This document shows positions 17,791-27,383 of a stretch of DNA of 64,000 nucleotides, in pieces. The stretch is from the NCBI RefSeq assembly GCF_020731285.1, contig NZ_JAJFOW010000023.1, positions 39,511 to 103,510 of the forward strand. Reading direction: 5' to 3'. Made by a program: the position numbers and the translations under genes. Origin of the DNA: Cohnella baijiui (GTDB lineage: Bacteria > Bacillota > Bacilli > Paenibacillales > Paenibacillaceae). The stretch's first letter is position 1; the number at the start of each line of letters is the position of its first letter. The notes below the pieces were generated by a model, which was given only the letters and a program-made list of their open reading frames with translations, was not told the origin of the DNA and searched no databases.

Positions 17791-18669
17791 TCACTCCTTC
17801 ACCGCGCCCAGGACCATGCCTTTGACGAAATACTTTTGAAGAAACGGATAAACGAGCAAAATCGGAATCGCCCCGATGAAGATTTGGGAAGCTTTAACCG
17901 TGTTGTTGGAGATCAGTTTGACGTCTTCGGGCCGCAGGTTGATCTTGCTGAAATCTTCCGTCACGACAATCGTTTGGAGCAGGGTACTGAGCGGCCATTT
18001 TCGGGCTTCCGTGATATAGATCATTCCGTCGAACCATGAATTCCAATGCCCCACCATCGTGAAAAGAGATAGCGTAGCCAAAGAAGGCAAAGAAATGGGC
18101 AAGTAGATATAGAGCAGCGTTTTGAAATGCGAAGCTCCGTCGATAAGGGATGCTTCTTCCATTTCTTTGGGTACGGTCTTAAAGAAATTGAGCAGGAGAA
18201 CCATGTTCCAGGCGGATACCGCTCCCGGCAACACCAGCGCCCAAATCGAATTCATCAGATGCATCTTCTGGACGACGATATAGGTGGGGATAAGCCCGCC
18301 GTTAAACAGCATCGTAAAGACGAAAAACCACGTATACGCCGTTCTTCCTTTGAAACGGGAATGGACTTTGGACAACGGATAAGCAGTAAAGATCGTAACG
18401 ATCATGCCGATTCCCGTCCCCAGGACGACGCGCTCGACGGAGACCAGGATGGAACGCAAAAAGTTCGAATTGGAAAACGTCTGCTCGTACGCGTCGGTAT
18501 TGAAACCGACGGGCCACAAGCCGACCATATTGGCGTTGGCCGGTTCCTTGGCACTGAAGGAGACTGCGAGTATATGAATCAAGGGCAATATGCAGGCAAC
18601 AGCCGAAATCAGCAAAAATGCAAGGTTGATGATGTAGAACACCCTGTAGGCCGGGGCTTTATGATACAT
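17791..18669 (-). CDS. Sugar ABC transporter permease, YtcP type
   Basis: A 292-residue permease with six predicted spans. The loop EEASLIDGASHFKTLLYIYL (about residue 170) is the EAA contact element and the end FVKGMVLGAVKE is typical of the YtcP group. The ATG has AAAGGAG 8 bases upstream. It follows the LplB-type permease at 18686 by 16 bases in the same operon. The importer has its lipoprotein divergently encoded at 19849, which is unusual since most such loci place all three on one strand. Location between the GH39-like pair and the two-component system suggests uptake of products released by those enzymes. Confidence 0.9.
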   Translation of the reverse strand: MYHKAPAYRVFYIINLAFLLISAVACILPLIHILAVSFSAKEPANANMVGLWPVGFNTDAYEQTFSNSNFLRSILVSVERVVLGTGIGMIVTIFTAYPLSKVHSRFKGRTAYTWFFVFTMLFNGGLIPTYIVVQKMHLMNSIWALVLPGAVSAWNMVLLLNFFKTVPKEMEEASLIDGASHFKTLLYIYLPISLPSLATLSLFTMVGHWNSWFDGMIYITEARKWPLSTLLQTIVVTEDFSKINLRPEDVKLISNNTVKASQIFIGAIPILLVYPFLQKYFVKGMVLGAVKE

Positions 18670-18685
18670 ATTTGTGCTCCTTTGC

Positions 18686-19621
18686 TCAAAAGATGCGATA
18701 ATTGGCGAATTTGAAAGCCATTCGGTAGGCGGTCACGATGAGGAAGAAACTGACCACCGATTTAAACATGCCGACCGCCGTGGCGAAGCTGAACTGTGTT
18801 TTGAGCAGACCGGCCCGATAGGCGAAAGTATCGATAATATCTCCTTTGTCATAGACAAGCGCATTATACAGATTAAAGATTTGATCGAAGCCCGCGTTCA
18901 GAATGTTTCCAAGAGACAAGGTACCGAGAACGATGACGATCGGGGTGATCGCGGGAATCGTCACATTCAGCGTTTGTTTCCAGCGACCCGCTCCGTCCAT
19001 CTCCGCGGCTTCGTAAAGAGCCGGATTGACGGCGGTTAACGCCGCAAGGAACAGGATGGTGCCGAAGCCGAATTCCTTCCAAATATCGCTGGCGACAACC
19101 GTGAACCGGAACCAATCCCCCTGCATAAGGAACGGAATCGATTCGATGCCGAACCAGGAGCCGAGCAATTGATTGACGGGTCCGTTGTTTCCCAGCAGGT
19201 TGATCAGAATGCCGCCTAGAATGACCCAGGACATGAAGTGCGGCAAGTAAACGAGCGTCTGCACGAGCCGTTTGACGAACATATGGCGCAATTCGTTAAG
19301 CAGCAGGGAGAATACGAACGGAACGAGCAAGCCGAACACGATTTTCAATCCGGCGATAACGAAGGTGTTGCGAATGACCTCAAGGCTGTCTTCCCGGGCG
19401 AACATCAGGCGGAAATTGTTCAGCCCTACCCATGGAGAGTGAATAAAGCCCAGCCAGGGCTTAAACTCCTGAAAGGCAATGACCAGTCCTCCCATAGGAA
19501 AATAGAGAAAAACGAGAGCCAGAACGATCCCGGGAACAAGCATGGCGTGGAGTTGCCACGTCAGTCCGAATGACCAAGGCTTCCTTCCCGCGGCTGGGCG
19601 TGTCTTTGTTTCCAAGTTCAA
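18686..19621 (-). CDS. Sugar ABC transporter permease, LplB type
   Basis: A 311-residue permease. The basic start, ETKTRPAAGRKPWS, leads into the first span; FQEFKPWLGFIHSPWVGLNN and the EAA loop EAAEMDGAGRWKQTLNVT are family features. The start is taken as TTG 19621, with GGGAGG 8 bases upstream; the ATG at 19666 has no ribosome binding site. It is the first gene of the two-permease minus-strand operon, transcribed away from the binding-protein gene at 19849 across a 227-base shared control region. Confidence 0.85.
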   Translation of the reverse strand: MNLETKTRPAAGRKPWSFGLTWQLHAMLVPGIVLALVFLYFPMGGLVIAFQEFKPWLGFIHSPWVGLNNFRLMFAREDSLEVIRNTFVIAGLKIVFGLLVPFVFSLLLNELRHMFVKRLVQTLVYLPHFMSWVILGGILINLLGNNGPVNQLLGSWFGIESIPFLMQGDWFRFTVVASDIWKEFGFGTILFLAALTAVNPALYEAAEMDGAGRWKQTLNVTIPAITPIVIVLGTLSLGNILNAGFDQIFNLYNALVYDKGDIIDTFAYRAGLLKTQFSFATAVGMFKSVVSFFLIVTAYRMAFKFANYRIF

Positions 19622-19848
19622 TGCGATGTCCTCCCATAATCTGCGTTTATGTTTCGGTACATTCATTGTAAGAGAGCGCTATTGGGTTCAGATACGCGAA
19701 AGTCTCAACAAAAAAAGCATTCTCTTAACTTCGATTGGGGGATGGTTAAAGAATTGTCATTATTGTTAAATTTGTTTTCTATCCGGCCTGTTTTATATTC
19801 GTTATGCTTGGGGAGCAATTCCAAATCATGAGGTGGAGGTCAGCAGAA
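19622..19848. promoter_or_regulatory. Divergent control region of the second sugar importer
   Basis: AT-rich in an otherwise GC-rich window. On the plus side TTGTTT (19772-19777) is followed after 16 bases by TATATT, a plausible promoter for the lipoprotein gene. The block 19772-19821 is shared with 12594-12643. The YesN-type regulator encoded at 23393 is the obvious candidate to bind here. No clean cre site is seen. Confidence 0.45.
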
Positions 19849-21573
19849 ATGAAAGGTATAAAAAAGCGATTTTTAATAGGGATGGTCACGGTTCTCGCAC
19901 TCTCGTCTTTAGCTGCGTGCTCCGGCAAATCCGGCAACGAAGCCGTTCAGGAGACGAACCCCGCGGCAAGCGCTTCGAGCGCATCGTCAAATGATAGCGG
20001 TTCCGCGGAAGCGAACGGGGAAACGGCTCCATTCAAGAACGGCAAATACGATCCGCCGATCCCGATCAACATTGCGGTCGATGTCGGGGACGATATCCAG
20101 TATTTCAACGGAGAAACGGCCGAGAAAAATATATTGTTCGACCAGACCAAAGCCAACCTGGGCCTGGACATCCATGTGCTGTGGACCGCCCCCGGCAAAA
20201 ACGACGGGTTCAAAACGAAGCTGCTGCTTTCCCTGGCTTCCGGAGAAAAGCTCCCCGACGTGGTATTTACGGGCGGAGACTCCGAGCTCATGAATCAATT
20301 GATAGACTCCGGCAAGTTTATGGCGCTTAACGATTCCATCGACAAATACGCAAGCGAAGACATCAAACGGGTTTACAAGGAAAACCCCGATCTGTTCCTG
20401 CCCGTTACCCGCGACGGAAAAGCGATGGCTCTGCCTATTCCGATCTTCGGACCGAACAGTCCTCCCCTGATGTACATCCGTCAGGACTGGCTGGATAAGC
20501 TGAATCTGAAAGCGCCGACCAACATGGACGAACTCGAACAGGTGATGGACGCCTTCGTTAATAAGGATCCGGACGGCAACAACAAGAAAGACACGTACGG
20601 AGCGGCCGTGCAGCTGAAAAATCCGGGCGGAGATATCTTCGCCGACGCGACCGCCTTGTTCGGGGCTTATGGAGCGATTCCCGGAATATGGAGAAAATCG
20701 GAAGATGGCCAATCGCTTTCCTACGATTCGGTTCAACCGGGAATGAAAACGGCGCTCGGCAAATTCCGCGATTGGTTATCCAAAGGGTATATCTCCAAGG
20801 ATGCCGCCCAGCAGGACGGAGGGACGGCGACGCAATTGTTCACTTCGGGGAAAGCCGGTATCGTGTTCGGTCCGAACTGGTTCCCGTACTTTCCGCTTCC
20901 GGATCTGGAGAAGAACGTTCCGGGAGCCAAGTACAAGGTTTATCCCATTCCAGCCGGTCCGGACGGCAAAGCCGAACGCAGAGCGATGTCCATCTTCGGC
21001 GGAGCGCTTCTTATCAACAAGGACTACGCTCATCCCGATGCCGTATTCAAATATGCCCAAGCCATGTACGAGATGGCCAGAGACGGCCAGGTATGGGGGC
21101 TTACTAGGGATTTCCTCATGAACAACGGTTACCAGGCGCAAGGAAGCTATTTCCAAGTATCGAAATACGGTTTCCTTCCGAATTACTTCGTCGATCCGTG
21201 GTACCAAATCGACGGTTATCTGGATTACATGAAAGAAGGCAAGCCGGGCCGCTCTCCAAGCGAACAGGAAGGGTTCGATACGTGCCAAAAAAATCCGTTG
21301 TGCGTGAACGGACAGATCGAATCGATGAGCACGTGGAGGGCGCAGAAAGACGCCGACGTCATCAGCGCTTTCGCCGGGCCTACGACGGAAACCCAAAAAA
21401 CGCAAGGCGACTACCTTTACAAAATGGAATACGAGACGATGATCAAAATCATCTACGGCACTACGCCGGTTGACGGCTTCGACGCTTTCGTCGAGAAGTG
21501 GAAATCAAGCGGCGGCGATAAATTGACCCAGGAAGTCAACGATTGGTACACGAAGAACGTTCTGAAGAAATAA
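19849..21573 (+). CDS. Extracellular sugar-binding lipoprotein, LipO/YtcQ type
   Basis: A 574-residue receptor. Signal peptide with lipobox LSSLAAC, a Ser/Ala/Glu-rich linker, then a two-lobed domain including DPDGNNKKDTYG, the calcium-loop-like element common in these large receptors. ATG 19849 (GGTGGAGG 9 bases upstream, MKGIKKRF) is preferred over the in-frame ATG at 19804, which lies within the shared promoter block. Divergent from the two permease genes at 17791-19621 and followed by the kinase and regulator genes after a hairpin. It is the probable partner of those permeases. Confidence 0.9.
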   Translation: MKGIKKRFLIGMVTVLALSSLAACSGKSGNEAVQETNPAASASSASSNDSGSAEANGETAPFKNGKYDPPIPINIAVDVGDDIQYFNGETAEKNILFDQTKANLGLDIHVLWTAPGKNDGFKTKLLLSLASGEKLPDVVFTGGDSELMNQLIDSGKFMALNDSIDKYASEDIKRVYKENPDLFLPVTRDGKAMALPIPIFGPNSPPLMYIRQDWLDKLNLKAPTNMDELEQVMDAFVNKDPDGNNKKDTYGAAVQLKNPGGDIFADATALFGAYGAIPGIWRKSEDGQSLSYDSVQPGMKTALGKFRDWLSKGYISKDAAQQDGGTATQLFTSGKAGIVFGPNWFPYFPLPDLEKNVPGAKYKVYPIPAGPDGKAERRAMSIFGGALLINKDYAHPDAVFKYAQAMYEMARDGQVWGLTRDFLMNNGYQAQGSYFQVSKYGFLPNYFVDPWYQIDGYLDYMKEGKPGRSPSEQEGFDTCQKNPLCVNGQIESMSTWRAQKDADVISAFAGPTTETQKTQGDYLYKMEYETMIKIIYGTTPVDGFDAFVEKWKSSGGDKLTQEVNDWYTKNVLKK

Positions 21574-21583
21574 TCGGCTCATC

Positions 21584-21623
21584 TGTACGGAAGAGGCGGA
21601 CTTTCCATCCGCCTCTCTTGTAC
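21584..21623 (+). terminator. Hairpin between binding-protein and kinase genes, no U tract
   Basis: AGAGGCGGA (21592-21600) pairs with TCCGCCTCT (21608-21616), extended by outer GTAC pairs. There is no T run after it, so it more likely protects or attenuates the abundant binding-protein message than ends transcription fully. Confidence 0.5.
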
Positions 21624-21645
21624 GTCCCGAAAGGGCTCCGTCATA

Positions 21646-23373
21646 ATGGAACTTAAAAAACAGATGAGGCGATCCATCGTGATCAAGATGAACAACTTCA
21701 CCAAAGTGAACATATTGATTCTCATGCTGCTCATTCCCGTTCTCATTATGTACGCGTATTCTTACCGAACCAGCATCCGGGTGCTTCAGCAAAATATTCA
21801 GGACTCCCAGATGAGCCGGTTGTCGTTTCTTTTCAAGCAGCTGAACGATAACGTCAATCAATTGTCCATGATGGCCAACGTGCTCCTCAAAGACCCGAAC
21901 GTGAAGGAGTTTCGCGACCTGGATTTGTACGGGGACGAAATCAACTTTTTCAAGACCGTGCAAATCATCAGCCAGAAGTTAAACCTTCAAAGCGTCGCCA
22001 ATACGTTTTCCAATTCCATCGTCATCTACGCCCCTCGTATTCAAAAGGCGATCGGACAATATTCGCTCGTTTCTTACGACGCTCAAGATCTTTACGGACA
22101 TGCCGATCCGAATTGGCGGTACGACAGGGAAACCGGCCAATTCATCTTATATGCGTTCGATCCCATCTACGAAAACAATGTTGCCGCGAATGCCAGATTA
22201 ATCGCGAAAGTGAGCTTCAAGTCGGACAATATCGTGAAAATGCTGGACAACTATCATTCCGAAGGAACCGGGGAAACGTTCTTGTTTCGCCCGGGAGCCA
22301 GGACGATCGTCAAATCGAGCGACTATCCCGCCCTCATCGATCAAATCGCCGATCAAATCGGGCAGTGGAAGTTAGGGGAGCAAGGAAACGCGACGGTCGA
22401 TATAGAGGGCTCCTCCTATATGATCAATTACCTGAAATCCAATGAGCTGGGCTGGTATTTGGTCGACTACGTGCCGCTGCAGAATATCCTGTCTCCGATC
22501 ACCGCCAACCGCAAGTTTTTCTATTTATTTTTGGGCGTGATGCTGTTAGTCAGCCTGATGATTTCCTATATCTTATATCAAAACATCCGGATCCCGATCA
22601 AAGATTTGATTCGCAGCGTGCAGCAGCTCAAAAAAGGCAACTATTCGACCCGAATCCGGGTAAAGTCGGACAATGAGTTTACATTCCTGATCCTGAAGTT
22701 TAACGAAATGGCGGGCGAAATCGAGAATCTGATCGGCAAGGTGTATGCGGAAGAAATCCGTTCCCGCGAAGCGACCTTAAAACAGCTGCAATCCCAAATC
22801 AACCCCCACTTCTTATACAATTGCCTGGCCTTCATGAAAAGCATGGCCGTTCTGGAAGAGAAAGAGTCTATCGTCGCGATGGCCGTTAACTTGAGCAAAT
22901 ATTATCGCTACACGACGAGAAACGAACGGCAGCTCGTCACCGTGCGGGAAGAGATGGAGCTTGTCCGGCATTACTTGGCCATCCAGAACCTTCAAATGAA
23001 GCGATTGTCCATTCACATCGATATTCCCCCAACCATGCTCGATCTTCCAATCCCGCGATTGCTGATCCAGCCGGTCGTAGAGAACGCGATCATCCATGGC
23101 ATCGAATCCGATCCGGATGCCGGACGCATCGTCATTCGCGGGGAGCAGGTCGAGGGCGAAAATTGGATTACGGTAGAAGACGACGGTCCGGGAATGAGCG
23201 ACGAAGAGAGGCTTGCTCTCTCGAAAAAGATCAATCTTCCTCTGACGGACGAGATCGGGTGCGGTCTGTGGAACGTTCATCAACGGCTGAAATATCAGTT
23301 CGATCCGGAATCCGGACTCGTGTTCGAAGCTTCTCAACCCTCGGGACTAAAAGTGATTCTTCATTGGAAATAA
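21646..23373 (+). CDS. Sensor histidine kinase, YesM type
   Basis: A 575-residue membrane kinase. First span about 21-39, an extracellular Cache-like domain of about 240 residues, second span about 289-309 (FFYLFLGVMLLVSLMISYIL), a HAMP segment, and a His_kinase domain with SQINPHFLYNCL, placing the phosphorylated His at 388. The ATPase part shows QPVVENAIIHGI (N box) and VEDDGPGMS (G1 box). It phosphorylates the regulator encoded 19 bases downstream. This class usually senses an extracellular sugar or sugar-loaded receptor and controls adjacent ABC importer genes. The ribosome binding site is weak (AAAGGG). Confidence 0.9.
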   Translation: MELKKQMRRSIVIKMNNFTKVNILILMLLIPVLIMYAYSYRTSIRVLQQNIQDSQMSRLSFLFKQLNDNVNQLSMMANVLLKDPNVKEFRDLDLYGDEINFFKTVQIISQKLNLQSVANTFSNSIVIYAPRIQKAIGQYSLVSYDAQDLYGHADPNWRYDRETGQFILYAFDPIYENNVAANARLIAKVSFKSDNIVKMLDNYHSEGTGETFLFRPGARTIVKSSDYPALIDQIADQIGQWKLGEQGNATVDIEGSSYMINYLKSNELGWYLVDYVPLQNILSPITANRKFFYLFLGVMLLVSLMISYILYQNIRIPIKDLIRSVQQLKKGNYSTRIRVKSDNEFTFLILKFNEMAGEIENLIGKVYAEEIRSREATLKQLQSQINPHFLYNCLAFMKSMAVLEEKESIVAMAVNLSKYYRYTTRNERQLVTVREEMELVRHYLAIQNLQMKRLSIHIDIPPTMLDLPIPRLLIQPVVENAIIHGIESDPDAGRIVIRGEQVEGENWITVEDDGPGMSDEERLALSKKINLPLTDEIGCGLWNVHQRLKYQFDPESGLVFEASQPSGLKVILHWK

Positions 23374-23392
23374 GCGGGAAGGGGCATGCAGC

Positions 23393-25039
23393 ATGTTTCG
23401 GATTTTGATCGTGGACGACCACGAACATCAGGTGGAGAGCTTGGTCAAGTCGATTCCCTGGGACGAGCTTGAATTCGACCAAGTGCATCAGGCCTACTCC
23501 GGCACGGAAGCGCTGGATCTTCTTCATGCGTGTCCTATCGATATCGTGATTACGGATATCCGCATGCCGGGAATGTCGGGGCTTGAGCTGCTTCAGCGCA
23601 TTCGGCAAAAATGGAAAAGGATCAAATGCGTCCTGTTCAGCGGTTACGCCGATTTCGAGTATGCCCAACAAGCGATCCAATTCCATACCGACGACTACAT
23701 CCTCAAGCCGGCGGACGACGCGGAGATCGTCGCCTGTTTGAGGAGATTAACGGAATCGATTCGCAAGGAATGGGAGGACGTCAGTTCCCATCAACGAACC
23801 CTCTATACGTTGAGAGAAAATTTCCCCAAGCTGAGAGACGGGTTGCTGAACGAATTGCTGCAAGGCCGTTCCTTCGCGGAGCAGGCTTTGTCCCAACAGC
23901 TTAGCGCCTTTGAAATTCCTTTCGCCGCGGGCGACGAGGTCATGCTGATGCTCGTCCGTATGGACGACTCGTTCTACGCTTACAACGATCGGGACGTTCA
24001 TCTGAGGGAATACGCGATCGGGAACATGGCGGAAGAGATCTTCCGGGACGAGTACGTGTTGTGGAAGTGCAAGGATCCCCACGATTATCTCATCTTTCTG
24101 ATGAAAAGGAAGCGGAGCCATCAAGAAGATTTTTCAGCGGAGGAAGGCGTCGTAGGCAGTTCGCACCGGTTAGAGCGCGAAGCGAGCGAGCTTCAGAACA
24201 GCGTCCAGACCTTTCTGCACGGAAAGATTTCTATTCTACTCAGCACGAAGGGAACGTTTCCGGGCGCTGTTCCGCAACTGTATCAGTCCTCGCTCCGCGT
24301 CGTCCGCCAACGCTTTGGAAAACAGGACGAGTTCTTGATCTCCGCCGATTCTTTCGATGACACTCCGCAGGTAAACTCTTCCGCAGGGTTGTACGATTCG
24401 CCCACGTTGATCCAGCTGCTGGAAGCGGGACGCTGGGAGGCGATCGAAGATAAGCTTCGGACCGTGTTCGGAGAAATGGTCAAGCTGGATCGGCAAACCC
24501 ATCAGGAGCATCTCCTGGAAGTTTGCCTGACGGTCAGCGGCGCGCTGATCTATATTTCGCATAAAAACGGCAAGCTTCTGGAATCCGTCATCGGCGAAGA
24601 TTGGGCCTTTCTTTTCCAGCCGAACCCTTTTCGCAGCGTCGATCAATTGCAGCAATGGGTGTGGCGGGTGCTGCGCAAGATGCAGGCCGACATGCAAAGC
24701 GAGCAGAACGAAACGGCTGCCTATCTCGTCCGAAGGGCCCAGCAGTACGTCGAGGATCATTTGTCGGGAGATACTTCTCTGCAGACAGTTGCCGACCACG
24801 TGCGCGTTCATCCGGTCTATCTGTCCCGCGTCTACAAATCCGAGACCGGAGAAGGTCTCAGCGGTTATATTTTACGATTGAAGATGGAGAAGGCAGAAAA
24901 AATGCTTTTGGACGGAAGCCAAAAGATCCATGAAATCGCCGAACGGTTGGGGTATGCCAATCCGCCCTATTTCATCAAGGTGTTCAAGAAGCATTCCGGG
25001 CTCACGCCTAAGGAGTTTCGCGAACATATGACGCGTTAA
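23393..25039 (+). CDS. Response regulator with AraC-type DNA-binding domain, YesN type
   Basis: A 548-residue cytoplasmic regulator. Receiver domain 1-120 with acidic DD at 8-9, phosphoacceptor Asp55 in VITDIRMPG and Lys105 in YILKPAD. A long middle region of about 270 residues of no clear family, then two HTH motifs at the end (IHEIAERLGYANPPYFIKVF, then KKHSGLTPKEF). It pairs with the kinase encoded 19 bases upstream and probably activates the importer genes at 17791-21573. Confidence 0.9.
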   Translation: MFRILIVDDHEHQVESLVKSIPWDELEFDQVHQAYSGTEALDLLHACPIDIVITDIRMPGMSGLELLQRIRQKWKRIKCVLFSGYADFEYAQQAIQFHTDDYILKPADDAEIVACLRRLTESIRKEWEDVSSHQRTLYTLRENFPKLRDGLLNELLQGRSFAEQALSQQLSAFEIPFAAGDEVMLMLVRMDDSFYAYNDRDVHLREYAIGNMAEEIFRDEYVLWKCKDPHDYLIFLMKRKRSHQEDFSAEEGVVGSSHRLEREASELQNSVQTFLHGKISILLSTKGTFPGAVPQLYQSSLRVVRQRFGKQDEFLISADSFDDTPQVNSSAGLYDSPTLIQLLEAGRWEAIEDKLRTVFGEMVKLDRQTHQEHLLEVCLTVSGALIYISHKNGKLLESVIGEDWAFLFQPNPFRSVDQLQQWVWRVLRKMQADMQSEQNETAAYLVRRAQQYVEDHLSGDTSLQTVADHVRVHPVYLSRVYKSETGEGLSGYILRLKMEKAEKMLLDGSQKIHEIAERLGYANPPYFIKVFKKHSGLTPKEFREHMTR

Positions 25040-25088
25040 CGACAAACTACAAGCTGCCCGGCAGCAGGAACGGTGGAGGAAGAAGGAT

Positions 25089-25253
25089 ATGAACATCCGT
25101 GTGGAGCTGAATCGGAATTGGACCGTGACCGGTTACGGGGATAACGGCCGCATCGTCGGTCCGATCGCGGGAACGGTTCCCGGCCATGTGCATACGAAAC
25201 CGGGTGTTCCGCGGCGGCAGATGCCGGTCGTAACCTGCTGGAACGGCGAATAA
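25089..25253 (+). pseudogene. N-terminal stump of a GH2 beta-mannosidase gene
   Basis: The 54-codon frame has a good ribosome binding site (GGAGGAAGAAGG). Its start, LNRNWTVTGYGDNG and then AGTVPGHVHT, matches the beginning of bacterial GH2 beta-mannosidases (L...W.L.G...., VPGHVHTDL). After HVHT the similarity is lost and the frame stops; the catalytic domains are missing and the convergent AraC gene begins 18 bases later. It was probably the enzyme gene of the importer operon before a deletion, which hints that mannosides were a substrate of this locus. Confidence 0.6.
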
Positions 25254-25271
25254 TGCTTGTATGCTGCATCC

Positions 25272-26144
25272 TTATATGAACTTCCGTAAATTTCGATATT
25301 CCAAGGGAGATATTCCATTCATTTTTTTAAATAATTTCGAGAAATAATGAACGTTCGACAGGTTCAATTGTCGGGCAATATCCGTAATCGACCGATCCGT
25401 TCCCTGCAAGAGCTGCTGGGCGCGGATCATTTTTTGTCGAATATGATAATCGTGAGGGGACATTCCGATATATTTGCGAAATAAACGGGCGGCATGTTCT
25501 TCGTGATAGGAAGTACACTCGCTCAACCACTTTCGTTCGTAAAGCTGTTCGGCGTTTTGATCCAGAAATCGTTTTAACCTTCTAATGGGCTCCGACAACA
25601 GCAGGTTTTGCTGCCGGGTCCATGCGAACAAACCTGTGAGCAGTTCAATGAATTTCGCCCGGCTTTGCAAGATGGAAAAGTCATCACCTTGACTATAAAG
25701 TTCCAGTAGTTTGGCAAAGATAGCTTGAATCCCGAACGTCGGGCGGCTGTGCTCCGGTAATAGAAACTGGGTTTCCGGGCGTTCCCCGAGCCATAGTTCA
25801 TTATCTCGTTGTTCGTCGGTAAAAGCGGCTTCTTGAATGCCGGACGGATAGCTGGCTTCTATTGCATTCGACTGAAACAAAGAGAAATGCAATCCATAAA
25901 CGGCAAACGGTTCCCGGACATCCGCGCGAAATTCATGGACGACGCCCGGCCCATAATAAAACAAGTCCCCTTCAGTCCCCTTATAGGTACGGTTCTGTAT
26001 GCGTGCGCTCCCTTTGCCTCGGACCACATAAATCAATTGATGATCCTGGATGATGCGCGGTCCAAAGACAAATCCCGGTTCACAGGGGAGCAAATTGACC
26101 GAAACGATGCAAGGATGGATTGCTTTCCAACTGTATTTCAACAT
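25272..26144 (-). CDS. AraC-family transcriptional regulator
   Basis: A 290-residue regulator: N-terminal cupin-like sensor (about 1-140, with LIYVVRGKGSARIQNRTYKG and GDLFYYGPGVVHEFRA) and two C-terminal HTH motifs ending in ITDIARQLNLSNVHYFSKLF, KKMNGISPLEYR. The first HTH is a little degenerate (ERKWLSECTSYHEEHAARLF). It is divergent from the PhyH-family dioxygenase gene 133 bases away and is its likely regulator. A start at 26144 is supported by GGAGG 4-9 bases upstream. Confidence 0.9.
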   Translation of the reverse strand: MLKYSWKAIHPCIVSVNLLPCEPGFVFGPRIIQDHQLIYVVRGKGSARIQNRTYKGTEGDLFYYGPGVVHEFRADVREPFAVYGLHFSLFQSNAIEASYPSGIQEAAFTDEQRDNELWLGERPETQFLLPEHSRPTFGIQAIFAKLLELYSQGDDFSILQSRAKFIELLTGLFAWTRQQNLLLSEPIRRLKRFLDQNAEQLYERKWLSECTSYHEEHAARLFRKYIGMSPHDYHIRQKMIRAQQLLQGTDRSITDIARQLNLSNVHYFSKLFKKMNGISPLEYRNLRKFI

Positions 26145-26277
26145 GAAACCTCCTTGTTACTTGATTAAAACTATGTTTGTAAAGTATAAATCGAATCTTA
26201 CACAATCCAAATACAACGGTAATTCCTTCTGCTAAGATCGTATTATAAAGTATACAGAATGAATAGGAGGAATCAAT

Positions 26278-27231
26278 ATGGCTCAAGTCATGGAAGATCC
26301 GGCTAAACGCGAACCGACGAAAACCTTTGAAGACGCTTCCCCGTATTTGCACGATCCGATAGCGCTGCGGGAAAAAGCGGAGAAAGACGGGTATTTGTTT
26401 ATCAAAGGTCTGATTCCGGTTGATACTATCTTGGGGTTGCGCAGGGAAATTCTGGAGATATTGGACCGCCGGGGATATCTGAACAAAAATCGTCCGCTGA
26501 TGGAGGGGATTTGCGATTTAGATGCGATACACAGTCGGTTGACGGAGGAAGACGTTAACTTTAATGGTGTAGGCGTTCCCATGGACGTATACAGGGAAGT
26601 TCAGAAATTGGAATCGTTTCACGCATTGGCCCATGAACCTAAATTGCTCCAATTATATGAAACCTTGTTTGAAGAGAAACCTTTCCCGCACCCGCGAAAT
26701 ATCGGCCGCATCATGATGCCGCATACAAAATTGCATAAAACGCCGACCCATCAAGATTTTCTGCACATACAAGGATCCGAACAAACATGGACATGTTGGA
26801 TGCCGATTGGCGATGCCACCCAACAAATGGGAGCTCTTGCGATTCTGGAGGGAAGCCATAAGGCCGGTCTGCTTGGCGTGACCCATGCACCGGGCGCGGG
26901 CGAGTTGGAATCGATCCTCTGCGGCTTAGGTTATGAGTGGGTTGCAGGGGACTATGGTGCCGGGGATCTTGTTACCTTTCATAGTCTGACTGTGCATAAA
27001 GCACTCTCCAACCGGTTGCCGGATCAAATTCGTATTTCCGCGGATATGCGTTTCCAACCGAGCAGCGCTCCTATTCAAGGAAATTCATTTTATCCTCACG
27101 GCCCTTATGAATGGGATGATTTGTATGAAGGTTGGCAACGTGAAGAGCTCAAATATTATTGGAAAAATAGCGACTTTACTCTTACACCCTACGACGAATC
27201 TATACGGTGGCAAAAAGAGAAAATTTGCTGA
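26278..27231 (+). CDS. Phytanoyl-CoA dioxygenase (PhyH) family protein
   Basis: A 317-residue Fe(II)/2-oxoglutarate-dependent oxygenase. The metal triad is visible: His158 and Asp160 in PTHQDFLHIQG, and His240 in FHSLTVHKALSN; Arg258 in SADMRF is the likely 2-oxoglutarate anchor. WMPIGDATQQMGALAILEGS is the conserved core strand pair. ATG 26278 has TAGGAGG 6 bases upstream. The upstream AT-rich region contains TATTATAAAG. Bacterial members hydroxylate diverse small molecules; the adjacent AraC regulator suggests an inducible catabolic or modification step, but the substrate is unknown. Confidence 0.9.
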   Translation: MAQVMEDPAKREPTKTFEDASPYLHDPIALREKAEKDGYLFIKGLIPVDTILGLRREILEILDRRGYLNKNRPLMEGICDLDAIHSRLTEEDVNFNGVGVPMDVYREVQKLESFHALAHEPKLLQLYETLFEEKPFPHPRNIGRIMMPHTKLHKTPTHQDFLHIQGSEQTWTCWMPIGDATQQMGALAILEGSHKAGLLGVTHAPGAGELESILCGLGYEWVAGDYGAGDLVTFHSLTVHKALSNRLPDQIRISADMRFQPSSAPIQGNSFYPHGPYEWDDLYEGWQREELKYYWKNSDFTLTPYDESIRWQKEKIC

Positions 27232-27319
27232 AGCTCGGAGAACCGAAGCACTGAAAAGTCGGCGTGAGGTGCGGCCCCGCAGCGATTTTTGCATAATCGC
27301 GCAAGGTTGCCCGCTCATG

Positions 27320-27349
27320 AAGAAAAGCCCCGGATTCGGGGCTTTTCTT
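27320..27349. terminator. Bidirectional terminator after the dioxygenase gene
   Basis: AAGAAAAGCCCC and GGGGCTTTTCTT pair perfectly around a GGATTC loop. A-rich and T-rich flanks let it serve both the plus-strand dioxygenase gene and the minus-strand Lrp gene. Confidence 0.85.
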
Positions 27350-27383
27350 GGCATTAATGGGCTTTGATGCTTATCAATGAAAT

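Noticed and set aside
19667..19685. TGTAAGAGAGCGCTATTG as another cre site
   Set aside because: It contains the halves TGTAAG and GCGCTAT but with extra bases between them, so it does not fit the consensus spacing.
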